Origin: an uncultured Bacilli bacterium
GTDB taxonomy: Bacteria; Bacillota_I; Bacilli_A; RF39; UBA660
Direction of reading: 5' to 3'
DNA length: 35,993 nucleotides
NCBI GenBank assembly: GCA_947631205.1
Contig: CANRKL010000008.1
Location: 1-35,993 of the forward strand
Position 1 is the first letter of the stretch. Every line of letters starts with the position of its first letter. A program made the position numbers and the translations under genes. Shown piece after piece: positions 1-7,816 of this stretch. The notes beneath the pieces are model-generated. The model was not told where the DNA came from. It ran no database searches and was given only the letters and a program-made list of their open reading frames with translations.

Positions 1-1148
1 TTAAAGATTTTGTTGTATCTAGGCATTCCATTAAACACTCCATTTAAATACATTTTTTCTGTATTTTGAGATTCTCTTGGCATTTCATCAGAGAATCTTT
101 TTAAAACAGAACCTTTTTTTGAATCAAAGTAAACTGAATATATCTGGTCTGGTCTTATCAATGTATTATTTAAAATATTTGTTGAATGTGATGTAAAAAA
201 TAATTGGGAATTTTTGGAATAATGAAAGAAATATTTTATTATACACTCTTCTAATTCATTATGAAAACCACTACTAAATTCGTCAATAATTATCATACAT
301 TCATTATTAGTCGCGTGTAAAAATGATGGTAGTAATTCCATTAAAGTTATATTACCAGTTGATTCAAACATTTCAGGAATATAAATATCTGTCCCTTTTT
401 TATTAAAAGAAATAAATTTTTTATTATCATTTGATTTAACAAAAAATTTTTTATTTAAATCAGTTGTTTCTGTACCATATTCTATTTTTTGTTTATAATC
501 AATATCCTCCAAAAACTTATTTATTTCATCAACTGTATTATCATTTAAATATTCATGAACTAATAAACTTGTCCCTGAATAGTTATAAACAATTCTATTA
601 TAACAATTAATATATACAGATTTTTTCATATAATCAAACCATTTATTTAAAATTTCATTTCCATAAAAATTAGTATCAAAATATATTCTACGTAAAAATA
701 ATAGTTTATTAGAAATATCATTAAATGTTTTTTCATCATTTAAATTAAACCTAGCATTGTTTCCTAATCTTTCTAAAATTATTTGTTTATCAAATATTAA
801 TTTTTCGGAAACAATTTCATTTAAACCTAATTCAATTAAATAGATTATTTCTTTTTCTTCTTCTATAAATGTATATTCTATTTTATATGTTGGCTTATTA
901 GTATAAAAGCTTTTGTTAGTCATCAAATCAACTTCACTATTTCCAAATAATAAATCAAGTAATAAAGTTATACTTTTTAATATTTTTGTTTTACCAGAAG
1001 CATTTTCTCCAACAAATAAGCACCCTTTAAGTATTTTATTACTTCCAACATTTTCACTTTCTAAAAACTTATAGTTAGTAGCCGAAAAATCTATTTCTGT
1101 AGGATTAATAAATGTTGCATAATTATCTAATTTTATTTTTTTTAACAT
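1..1148 (-). CDS. AAA family ATPase, partial (C-terminus outside window)
   Basis: The frame is open from the ATG at 1148 to the window edge with no stop, so about 382 residues are seen and the C-terminus is missing. The N-terminus has the SMC/RecF-like start seen in COG1106-type ATPases: a short beta segment, then Walker A GENASGKT at residues 47-54. Near residues 287-296 lies Walker B CMIIIDEFSSGFHNE, followed by FFTSHSTNIL, which resembles the switch/H-loop. This is the OLD/ABC-type ATPase fold often found in stand-alone defence ATPases or with an RloB partner. A partner, if any, would lie beyond position 1. The SD GAAGGTG stands a few bases before the start, and two promoters precede it (separate entry). 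An antiphage role is inference from the family only. Confidence 0.8.
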   Translation of the reverse strand, partial: MLKKIKLDNYATFINPTEIDFSATNYKFLESENVGSNKILKGCLFVGENASGKTKILKSITLLLDLLFGNSEVDLMTNKSFYTNKPTYKIEYTFIEEEKEIIYLIELGLNEIVSEKLIFDKQIILERLGNNARFNLNDEKTFNDISNKLLFLRRIYFDTNFYGNEILNKWFDYMKKSVYINCYNRIVYNYSGTSLLVHEYLNDNTVDEINKFLEDIDYKQKIEYGTETTDLNKKFFVKSNDNKKFISFNKKGTDIYIPEMFESTGNITLMELLPSFLHATNNECMIIIDEFSSGFHNELEECIIKYFFHYSKNSQLFFTSHSTNILNNTLIRPDQIYSVYFDSKKGSVLKRFSDEMPRESQNTEKMYLNGVFNGMPRYNKIF

Positions 1149-1167
1149 AATTTCACCTTCTTATAAT

Positions 1168-1256
1168 ATTATACATAAAATGTAAAAAAAATACAACATT
1201 TTAAAAATGAATGTAATTTTTTTACACTATTATAAACTATAATCGATTTTTGTCAA
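1168..1256 (-). promoter_or_regulatory. Tandem promoters with two TGTA-N7-TACA operators before the AAA ATPase
   Basis: On the minus strand, distal promoter TTGACA (1256-1251), 16-base spacer, TATAAT (1234-1229). Proximal promoter TTGTAT (1196-1191), 17-base spacer, TATAAT (1173-1168). Two inverted repeats of the form TGTA-N7-TACA lie at 1212-1226 and 1181-1195, centre spacing 31 bases (about three helical turns). The first sits just downstream of the distal -10; the second covers the proximal -35 and spacer. The arrangement suggests cooperative repression by a dimeric regulator not encoded next to it. Confidence 0.6.
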
Positions 1257-1265
1257 CACTTAAGA

Positions 1266-1658
1266 CTATTTTACACTAATTTTTTGCAATTTTTGAATAA
1301 TTGACTTTAAAGCAAAATAATCATTTACAATTATTTCATCATCTTTTATTCCTACTATTAATTGGTCATACTTCTTATAATTTAATAAACAAGCTCTTTG
1401 ATAACCTTGTAATCTTAATAAAGCTAAATCATCTAAATCAATATCATATTTAGATAGTTTATACTTCTCACTAATTATATTATCTAAATTAATCTCTTTC
1501 CCTACTCTTATCTTTAATTCTTCTTTACTGGGTATTTCTATAATCGCCCCTGTAATTAAAGGAATTGATAATTTTAATTGTTTATTAATAAAATTATCAC
1601 TATATAAAGGTAACTTATTAGTAAAAGACTTTGAACCAATTTGATATTTTATATACAT
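1266..1658 (-). CDS. Hypothetical protein, 130 aa
   Basis: I do not recognise this protein. It has no signal peptide or membrane helix and is Ile/Leu/Lys-rich with a mixed alpha/beta look. The N-terminal part (MYIKYQIGSKSF, then PLITGAIIEIPS near residues 33-44) looks beta-rich, and the C-terminal third is helical. An AGGTGG SD stands five bases before the ATG. It follows the ylbD-ylbE pair after 54 bases on the same strand and may be read with them. In Bacillus the position after ylbE is held by ylbF, but this sequence does not resemble YlbF. Confidence 0.6.
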   Translation of the reverse strand: MYIKYQIGSKSFTNKLPLYSDNFINKQLKLSIPLITGAIIEIPSKEELKIRVGKEINLDNIISEKYKLSKYDIDLDDLALLRLQGYQRACLLNYKKYDQLIVGIKDDEIIVNDYFALKSIIQKLQKISVK

Positions 1659-1712
1659 TTAAACCACCTGATAAGTATGTATTTTAAAAAATAAATCTCT
1701 ATTTGTCAATTG

Positions 1713-1934
1713 TTATTTCATGGCATTTAAAAAACTTGATATTAAATCAATATTATCTAAAACCTCATCCATTTTATCAGTAGCTCTTTCTTTATATTGA
1801 CTTTTCATAGTGTCACTAAACTCTTTAAACGCTAAAGGATTTCTATTTAAAACTTTTATCCATCTACTATTTTGTTTTAAATGACTATATAATTTAGGAT
1901 TTTCTTTAATTTTTCTTTGTAATTCTAATTCCAT
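1713..1934 (-). CDS. ylbE: YlbE-like small protein
   Basis: This 73-residue, highly charged helical protein carries the YlbE-like pattern: an N-terminal 'KENPKLYSHLKQNSRWIKVL' run with repeated Asn-Pro/aromatic spacing, then RNPLAFKEF and a C-terminal helix ending in SSFLNAMK. No signal peptide or membrane segment is present. The ATG lies two bases after the stop of the ylbD-like gene with a GAGGA SD inside its end, so translation is probably coupled. The ylbD-ylbE order matches Bacillus subtilis. The molecular function of the family is unknown; the assignment rests on motif resemblance plus synteny. Confidence 0.65.
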   Translation of the reverse strand: MELELQRKIKENPKLYSHLKQNSRWIKVLNRNPLAFKEFSDTMKSQYKERATDKMDEVLDNIDLISSFLNAMK

Positions 1935-1936
1935 TT

Positions 1937-2284
1937 TTAATCCTCAAAAAATTTATTTATTGGTCTTGGTACTTTAGGAATCGGACTATCTGTACTTGCT
2001 TTACTAGCTGTAAGTTCACTAACAAGTGCTAAGGCTTTTTGGGCAGTCTTAATATGTTCTTGAATAGAATTCATATCTATATTTTTTAATTTATCTTCGA
2101 TTCCACTTGGAATAAAAGAATTAGATTTAACTGGTGTTATATATTCTTTCCAAGCATTCATATCTTCACCATATATATCATAAATTTCATAAAACTTTTG
2201 CCAAGACATTGTATTATTTTTAACATATGTAACTAATTCAGGATGATTTTTTGCAAAAGCTTTAAACATTTCTTTCTTGTTCAT
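1937..2284 (-). CDS. ylbD: YlbD-like protein (spore-coat-associated family in Bacillus)
   Basis: The 115-residue product has the YlbD signature near residues 26-43: SWQKFYEIYDIYGEDMNAW, close to the WQ-FYE-W-LGE-D--W pattern I know from B. subtilis YlbD. Its C-terminus is Pro/Ser-rich and ends in PINKFFED. I place the start at the ATG at 2284. The GTG at 2296 lies inside the AAGGTG SD and so is unlikely to be the start. Bacillus YlbD is annotated as a putative coat protein, but nothing in this window shows sporulation, so here the name marks homology only. It is paired with ylbE two bases downstream. Confidence 0.65.
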   Translation of the reverse strand: MNKKEMFKAFAKNHPELVTYVKNNTMSWQKFYEIYDIYGEDMNAWKEYITPVKSNSFIPSGIEDKLKNIDMNSIQEHIKTAQKALALVSELTASKASTDSPIPKVPRPINKFFED

Positions 2285-2285
2285 A

Positions 2286-2323
2286 ATAAAAATCACCTTA
2301 CTAATATTTTATGTAAAGTGATT
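2286..2323 (-). promoter_or_regulatory. Hairpin hiding the ylbD SD / possible terminator after parC
   Basis: On the minus strand the arms 2323-2313 (AATCACTTTAC) and 2301-2291 (GTAAGGTGATT) form an 11-bp stem with one U-G pair and an 11-base loop. The 3' arm contains the AAGGTG SD of ylbD and runs directly into a T5 tract (2292-2288) before the ATG at 2284. It can act as an intrinsic terminator between parC and ylbD, as an SD-sequestering switch, or both. Confidence 0.6.
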
Positions 2324-2330
2324 CTATTTA

Positions 2331-4784
2331 TTATAGTTTAAATGACTCTATATCAAAATTTTCTTTTTCTGTTTTTATTTCTTCTTTTTTCTCTAAAATC
2401 CATTGATTATCTATCCATAAGATATTTTTCTTAGAAATACTACTTCCTGTTGATGATATATCCATAATTGGAATTTCAGTTGCTTTTATCTCTTTAATCT
2501 CACCATCTAAATTAATTACTAAATTCTTACCTAATAACACATTTAAAACTAAATAAGGATTACTTTTCACTTTCTTTAAAATAGCATTTCCTCTTTTAGC
2601 TCTACCCGTTTCTTCTATATCACTAATCTTAATTCTTTTAGCTGTATTTTGTTTAGTAATAATATTTATATAATCTATTTCATTAAATGTATTTAATGAA
2701 ACTAAATAATCATCTTTTAAATTAATTCCTTTAACTCCAGAACCTCTTAATCCCACTAAAGGAACTTCTAATTTAGAAAAATAACAATAATAACCATTAC
2801 AACTAGTTAAAAGAACTTTATCTAATGCCCTACCTGCATATATAACTTCATCATTTTCTTTTAACTTCATTGCAACCATCGGCTTAGATATTCTAGTAGC
2901 AAAATAATCTGTTATTTTAGTTCTTTTTATCATGCCATTTTTAGTTGCTGTAATTATTTCTCCAACTTCATCATAAATACAACTTGATACAACTTTTTCT
3001 CCAATACCTAACATTACTATATTATTAATATGTTTTCCTAAATCTTTCCATTTAGCTTCTGGTATTTTATGAACTGGTAAAAATAAATAATTTCCAAAAT
3101 TAGTAAATATTAAAATATTATCTTGCGTAGTTACATCATAAATATTTTTAATGTAATCTCCTGGCTTCATCATTGGGACTTCACTATTTGCCGCAAAAGA
3201 CTTATTACTTATTCTTTTTATATATCCCTCATTAGTAATCATTACAATTACTCTTTCTTTTGGTATCATACTTTTCATATCTATTTTTAATTCCGTAACT
3301 TCATCTTTTATTTCAGTTCTTCTTGGATTGGCATATTCTTTTTTAATTAATTTTAATTCATTTTTCATGACATGTTTTAAAGCTTCTTCATTATTTAAAA
3401 TTTGTTCTAATAAATATATTTCTTTTTTTAATTTTTCCATTTCTTCTGTTATATCAACTATATCTGTATTAGTTAAACGATATAATTGTAATTCTACAAT
3501 TGCTGTTGCTTGTTCATTACTAAATTCATATTTTATACATAAATTTTTAATTGCATCAACCTTATTTTTACTTTCTCTAATTGTTTTAATAACTTCATCT
3601 AAAATACTAATAGCTTTCATTAAACCCTCTAAAATATGAAAACGACTCTTATCATGTTCTAAATCAAAACGACTTCTTCTTGTAACAACTTCTTTTTGAT
3701 GGGCTATAAAAGCATCAAGTATTTCTAAAATTCCAACTAGTTTTGGTCTACGATTAACAATTGCTACCATATTAAAATTATAATTAACTTGTAAATCTGT
3801 ATTTTTAAGTAAATAATTTAAAACTAAAGTTGGATTAGCATCTTTTTTTAAATCAATTACTATTCGAGCCATATTTTGAAAATCTGACTCATCAATAATA
3901 TCATTTATTCCCTCTATTTTCTTATCTATTTTAATATCTGTTATTTTCTTAACTAATTGTTCTTTTACTACATCATAAGGAATTGAATGAATAATAATTT
4001 GTTTTTTGTTCCCACTTGTAACTATCTCTGTTTTAGCCTTTAATATAACTTTCCCTTTACCTTTAGTATATGCTTCAATAAGTCCCTCTTTCCCTTCAAT
4101 AACTCCTCCTGTTGGAAAATCTGGTCCCCTCATAATTTCCATAATAGTCTCTAAACGACAATTAGGACTTTCAATTCTTTTAATAGTTGCATCTATTACT
4201 TCCCCTAAATTATGAGTAGGTATATTAGTAGCATATCCTGCTGATATTCCTGTTGACCCATTAACTAATAGATTTGGATAGTAAGCTGGAAGAACTGTTG
4301 GTTCTAATTCTGTATCATCAAAATTATAAGCCATTTCTACAGTATTTTTTTTAATTGATTTAAGCATTTCTTCGGCAATTTTAGAAAGCCTAGCCTCTGT
4401 ATAACGCATAGCCGCTGGTCCATCACCATCAATTGACCCATTATTTCCATGAATATCAATCAAAGGTTCTCGCATTTTCCAAGCTTGAGACATATAAATT
4501 AATGCCCCATATATTGAAGAATCTCCATGAGGATGAAAATTACCCATAATATCCCCAACTGCTTTGGCACTTTTCCGATGAGGCTTATCATGTGTAAAAT
4601 GAGATATATACATCGCATACAAAATTCTTCTTTGAACAGGCTTTAGGCCATCTCTAACATCAGGTAAGGCTCTTTCTTGAATAATTTCTTTAGAATACCT
4701 TCCAAACCCTGTTTCCATTAATTCTTCTAAACTATAATCATATATTTTCTCTACAATTGTTTTTTCTTCTTTCTTCTTTGTCAT
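2331..4784 (-). CDS. parC: DNA topoisomerase IV subunit A
   Basis: ParC is the DNA-cleaving subunit of topoisomerase IV, which decatenates daughter chromosomes with ParE. The 817-residue protein has the full N-terminal breakage-reunion domain: GFGRYSKEIIQERALPDVRD at 26-45, the winged-helix/QRDR region HPHGDSSIYG at 84-93, and catalytic Tyr128 in AMRYTEARLS. A coiled coil and a C-terminal beta-pinwheel follow. Length and start motif fit Firmicutes ParC better than GyrA, and the gene sits 11 bases after parE. The QRDR position equal to Staphylococcus aureus ParC Glu84 is Gly here (see findings). SD AAGGAAG precedes the ATG. Confidence 0.95.
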   Translation of the reverse strand: MTKKKEEKTIVEKIYDYSLEELMETGFGRYSKEIIQERALPDVRDGLKPVQRRILYAMYISHFTHDKPHRKSAKAVGDIMGNFHPHGDSSIYGALIYMSQAWKMREPLIDIHGNNGSIDGDGPAAMRYTEARLSKIAEEMLKSIKKNTVEMAYNFDDTELEPTVLPAYYPNLLVNGSTGISAGYATNIPTHNLGEVIDATIKRIESPNCRLETIMEIMRGPDFPTGGVIEGKEGLIEAYTKGKGKVILKAKTEIVTSGNKKQIIIHSIPYDVVKEQLVKKITDIKIDKKIEGINDIIDESDFQNMARIVIDLKKDANPTLVLNYLLKNTDLQVNYNFNMVAIVNRRPKLVGILEILDAFIAHQKEVVTRRSRFDLEHDKSRFHILEGLMKAISILDEVIKTIRESKNKVDAIKNLCIKYEFSNEQATAIVELQLYRLTNTDIVDITEEMEKLKKEIYLLEQILNNEEALKHVMKNELKLIKKEYANPRRTEIKDEVTELKIDMKSMIPKERVIVMITNEGYIKRISNKSFAANSEVPMMKPGDYIKNIYDVTTQDNILIFTNFGNYLFLPVHKIPEAKWKDLGKHINNIVMLGIGEKVVSSCIYDEVGEIITATKNGMIKRTKITDYFATRISKPMVAMKLKENDEVIYAGRALDKVLLTSCNGYYCYFSKLEVPLVGLRGSGVKGINLKDDYLVSLNTFNEIDYINIITKQNTAKRIKISDIEETGRAKRGNAILKKVKSNPYLVLNVLLGKNLVINLDGEIKEIKATEIPIMDISSTGSSISKKNILWIDNQWILEKKEEIKTEKENFDIESFKL

Positions 4785-4795
4785 AAAACACTTCC

Positions 4796-6709
4796 TTATT
4801 TACGAAAATCATCTTCTAAAGTAAAATCAACATTTTCATTAATCCACTCTTTTCTAGGCCCAACTTCATCACCCATCAAAACATGAATTCTTTTCTCCGC
4901 AATCGAAGCATCATTTAAAGTAACCCTAAGTAATCTTCTATTTTCTGGATTCATTGTTGTCTCATAAAGCTCAGAAGCATCCATTTCTCCTAACCCTTTA
5001 AAACGATTAACTTTAAAACTAGTCTTAGCATTCTTCTTTCTTTCTTCTAAATCTTCATCAGTAGCAATATATTCTTTACCTTTTGATGTTTCAAAAGAAT
5101 ACAAAGGAGGTGTTGCAATATAAAGCATACCCTGTTCAATTAAAGGACGCATAAAACGATAGAAAAAAGTGATTAATAATATTTGAATATGTGAGCCATC
5201 TACATCAGCATCAGTCATTATAATAACTTTCCCATAATTACTTTCTTTATAGTCAAAATCAGGCCCTAATCCTGCCCCAATCGCATATTCAATTTGCTTT
5301 AACTCAGCATTAGCTTCAATATCCTTAGTTGAAGCTTTTTCACAATTTAAAACTTTACCTCTTAAAGGCAAAATAGCTTGTGTTTCTCTGTTACGATTTG
5401 TTTTAGCAGAACCACCTGCACTATCTCCCTCGACTAAAAAAAGCTCATTAAGTGCATAATTCTTTCCTGTTGCCTTAGCTAACTTTTCACTAAGAATTCT
5501 CTCTTTATTATTCTTTCCTGCCCCTTTTCTAACTTGTTCTCTGGCTTTCCTTGCAGCTTCTCTTGCTAATTTACTCTTCTCAGCTTTCCCAAGAATACTT
5601 AAAGCTATTTCCTTATTTTCTTCTAAATAAAACTTCAATGCTTCATAAGTAGCGCTCTCTACAGCACTTCTTGCCTCTGGAGTTCCTAATTTACCTTTTG
5701 TTTGTCCCTCAAATTGTAATAATGACTCAGGAATTTTTGCTGAAATAATTGCTGATAATCCCTCTCTTAAATCAGCTCCATCTAAAGAATTAGTCCCTTT
5801 AATAATATTATTTCCTTTAGCATAATCATTAAAAGCTTTCGTAAGTCCCGTCTTAAATCCTACTTCATGAGACCCACCATCACTAGTTTTAACATTATTT
5901 ACAAAAGATAATAATTGTTCATTGTATGAATCTGTATATTGCATAGCAATTTCTATTTCAATATTATTTTTCGTACTACTAAAATGAATAACATCATGAA
6001 GTGGTGTTTTGTTTTCATTTATATATTGCACAAAAGAAACAATACCATTATCATAATGATATTTTGCACTTAAATTATCTTCTTCATCAATAATTTCAAT
6101 TGTAACATTAGAAAGTAAAAAAGCACTCTCTTGCATTCTTTCACAAATTGTTGTAAATGAAAAATTACAATTTTTAAATATTTCCTTATTTGGTAAAAAA
6201 CTAACAATCGTCCCTGTTTTCTTAGATTCACCTATTGTTTTTAAAGGACTTTCAACTAATCCCCCATCTCTAAATTTAATTTGACTAACCTTTCCATCAC
6301 GATATATTGTAACTTCCATTTTAGAAGACAAAGCATTAACAACTGAGCCACCAACTCCATGAAGTCCTCCAGAAACTTTATATCCTTCACTTTCAAATTT
6401 TCCACCAGCATGAAGTACTGTATAAATAACTTCTGGTGTACTTCTACCACTCTCGTGCATTCCAATTGGCACACCCCGACCATTATCTGCTACAGTAATT
6501 GACCCATCTTTTCTTAATAAAATTTTAATATAATTACCATACCCATTTATTATTTCATCAATTGCATTATCAACAATCTCCCATACTAAATGGTGCATTC
6601 CTCTTTTATCAGTTGACCCAATATACATTCCTGGACGTTTTCTAACAGCTTCAAGTCCCTCTAATATTTTAATTGAATGTTCATTATAAGTATTATTTTT
6701 ATTTGCCAT
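4796..6709 (-). CDS. parE: DNA topoisomerase IV subunit B
   Basis: ParE supplies the ATPase and TOPRIM domains of topoisomerase IV. Visible motifs, in order: the GHKL ATPase N box EIVDNAIDE, DNGRGVPIGMH, the lid GGLHGVGGSVVNALS, then the transducer domain. The TOPRIM residues LVEGDSAGGSA and DADVDGSHI follow, and the C-terminal VNRFKGLGEM block comes last. I prefer the ATG at 6709 (MANKNN; 637 residues), six bases after AAGGTG, over the ATG at 6718, which almost touches the SD. It is the first gene of a parE-parC operon with its own promoter. The pairing with ParC supports ParE over GyrB. Confidence 0.95.
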   Translation of the reverse strand: MANKNNTYNEHSIKILEGLEAVRKRPGMYIGSTDKRGMHHLVWEIVDNAIDEIINGYGNYIKILLRKDGSITVADNGRGVPIGMHESGRSTPEVIYTVLHAGGKFESEGYKVSGGLHGVGGSVVNALSSKMEVTIYRDGKVSQIKFRDGGLVESPLKTIGESKKTGTIVSFLPNKEIFKNCNFSFTTICERMQESAFLLSNVTIEIIDEEDNLSAKYHYDNGIVSFVQYINENKTPLHDVIHFSSTKNNIEIEIAMQYTDSYNEQLLSFVNNVKTSDGGSHEVGFKTGLTKAFNDYAKGNNIIKGTNSLDGADLREGLSAIISAKIPESLLQFEGQTKGKLGTPEARSAVESATYEALKFYLEENKEIALSILGKAEKSKLAREAARKAREQVRKGAGKNNKERILSEKLAKATGKNYALNELFLVEGDSAGGSAKTNRNRETQAILPLRGKVLNCEKASTKDIEANAELKQIEYAIGAGLGPDFDYKESNYGKVIIMTDADVDGSHIQILLITFFYRFMRPLIEQGMLYIATPPLYSFETSKGKEYIATDEDLEERKKNAKTSFKVNRFKGLGEMDASELYETTMNPENRRLLRVTLNDASIAEKRIHVLMGDEVGPRKEWINENVDFTLEDDFRK

Positions 6710-6726
6710 ATCATTCACCTTAGACT

Positions 6727-6755
6727 ATTATAGCATAAGTTTTAATAAATTCCAA
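6727..6755 (-). promoter_or_regulatory. Promoter of parE-parC
   Basis: On the minus strand, TTGGAA (6755-6750), 17-base spacer, TATAAT (6732-6727), about 18 bases before the parE start. The -10 is consensus and the -35 matches 4 of 6. It lies in the short gap after the upstream surface gene. Confidence 0.65.
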
Positions 6756-6757
6756 AG

Positions 6758-7720
6758 TTACTTGACATTAAAAATGTCTAACCATAAATTATTTACTAAT
6801 ACACAATTTCTTAAATCATACAATCCAAATATTTCAAATAACCAATTTAATAAGAAAGGTACAAAGACAATCGCAATTGTTATAACTAATCTCATTCCCA
6901 TTCTCTTATTAGTTTTTTTCATAAGTTCTGGATTACCTAAAGCTTTTAAATAATCAATAACTGTTAAAACAGAAGCAATTATAGGTGCACTAATTTCAAT
7001 AATCGTAAATAAACCCTTTAAAAACTTCTTAAATTCTTTATCAGTTCCATCTTCATTAATAAAAATTGTCTCACAAGTAACATCACCACTAGTATCCAAA
7101 AGAGGTAAATATTCTGTATAATCAACTATTGACCCTCCCCCATTTTCATCTTGAGTTCCCTTATATCTTAAAACATAATCCCAACACTCTTTATCTGAAG
7201 TAAACTTATAATACGACCTAACGTGAATTTCATTGTCATTTTGGTCCCCAGGTTGTCCATACCAACCACTTGGTCCAGAGCCTCCTTTTTCATTCATTGC
7301 TGCTTCTACTAATTGTCCATTTCCAACATACTGAGCAGTATGATTACCAGAACAAATTAAAACATCTCCTCTTTCTAATCCCGCCCCTGTTTTTAAATCA
7401 ATTTCTTGATTATTTACAACATTTACAAATCCAGCTTTTAAGTATCTATTAATCATTCGCGAATCACTTTGGTCAGTATTTTTATTTCCAATTACTTTAA
7501 CTCCAACTTGGTCCCAACAATACTCATTTAAAGTTGAACAAGCAAAGTCTCCCTCTTCACCCCATCGATGACCTGGTTGACTATTATAACCATATGCAGC
7601 ATCGCCAGCAATTTTTTCCATACAAACAGTTGCTGCCTCAATAGTTTCTTCCACACTCATAGCCTTTATCTTACAAGGTAAAATTAGTATCATTAAAATT
7701 ATTAATATTTTATATTTCAT
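6758..7720 (-). CDS. Secreted Cys/His hydrolase-like protein with two C-terminal membrane helices
   Basis: With the start at the ATG at 7720 (SD AAGGA; the TTG at 7729 is less likely) the protein has 320 residues. A signal peptide covers about 1-20. The middle resembles NlpC/P60 or phage amidase (Amidase_5-type) folds: DFACSTLNEY with Cys61, then the block ERGDVLICSGNHTAQYVGNG with His127, matching the usual 'RGDv...H-gIYvGnG' pattern. A Gly/Asp-rich linker follows. Two membrane helices (about 239-261 and 277-299) then flank a basic loop with KKTNKRMGMR. That two-helix unit looks like the short pilin/VirB2-like membrane proteins common in these bacteria. Peptidoglycan cleavage is inferred and the third catalytic residue is not certain. 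It is the last gene of the surface cluster. Confidence 0.6.
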   Translation of the reverse strand: MKYKILIILMILILPCKIKAMSVEETIEAATVCMEKIAGDAAYGYNSQPGHRWGEEGDFACSTLNEYCWDQVGVKVIGNKNTDQSDSRMINRYLKAGFVNVVNNQEIDLKTGAGLERGDVLICSGNHTAQYVGNGQLVEAAMNEKGGSGPSGWYGQPGDQNDNEIHVRSYYKFTSDKECWDYVLRYKGTQDENGGGSIVDYTEYLPLLDTSGDVTCETIFINEDGTDKEFKKFLKGLFTIIEISAPIIASVLTVIDYLKALGNPELMKKTNKRMGMRLVITIAIVFVPFLLNWLFEIFGLYDLRNCVLVNNLWLDIFNVK

Positions 7721-7762
7721 AATAATCAATTCCTTAACTAAAAATAGTTTATCATATTTTTA

Positions 7763-7816
7763 CAATAAAAAAAAGTTGAATTAAATCAATAAAAAAAAGT
7801 TGAATTAAATCAACTT
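7763..7816 (-). terminator. Duplicated intrinsic terminator after the Cys-rich surface gene
   Basis: A 27-base direct repeat occurs at 7763-7789 and 7787-7813 (24-base period). On the minus strand the first-met copy forms AAGTTGA (7816-7810), loop TTTAAT, TCAACTT (7803-7797), followed by an eight-base T run, a classical intrinsic terminator that starts at the stop codon of the upstream gene. The second copy gives only a weak 4-bp stem but keeps its own T8 run. Confidence 0.8.

Noticed and set aside
3328-3639. Antisense ORFs over parC, parE, essC and others
   Set aside because: They lack SDs, have no family-like motifs and lie fully inside conserved genes on the other strand.
6763-6777. Palindrome GACATTAAAAATGTC at the end of the hydrolase gene as terminator
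   Set aside because: It lies in the last codons of the gene and has no T run after it; more likely chance or a weak stem.
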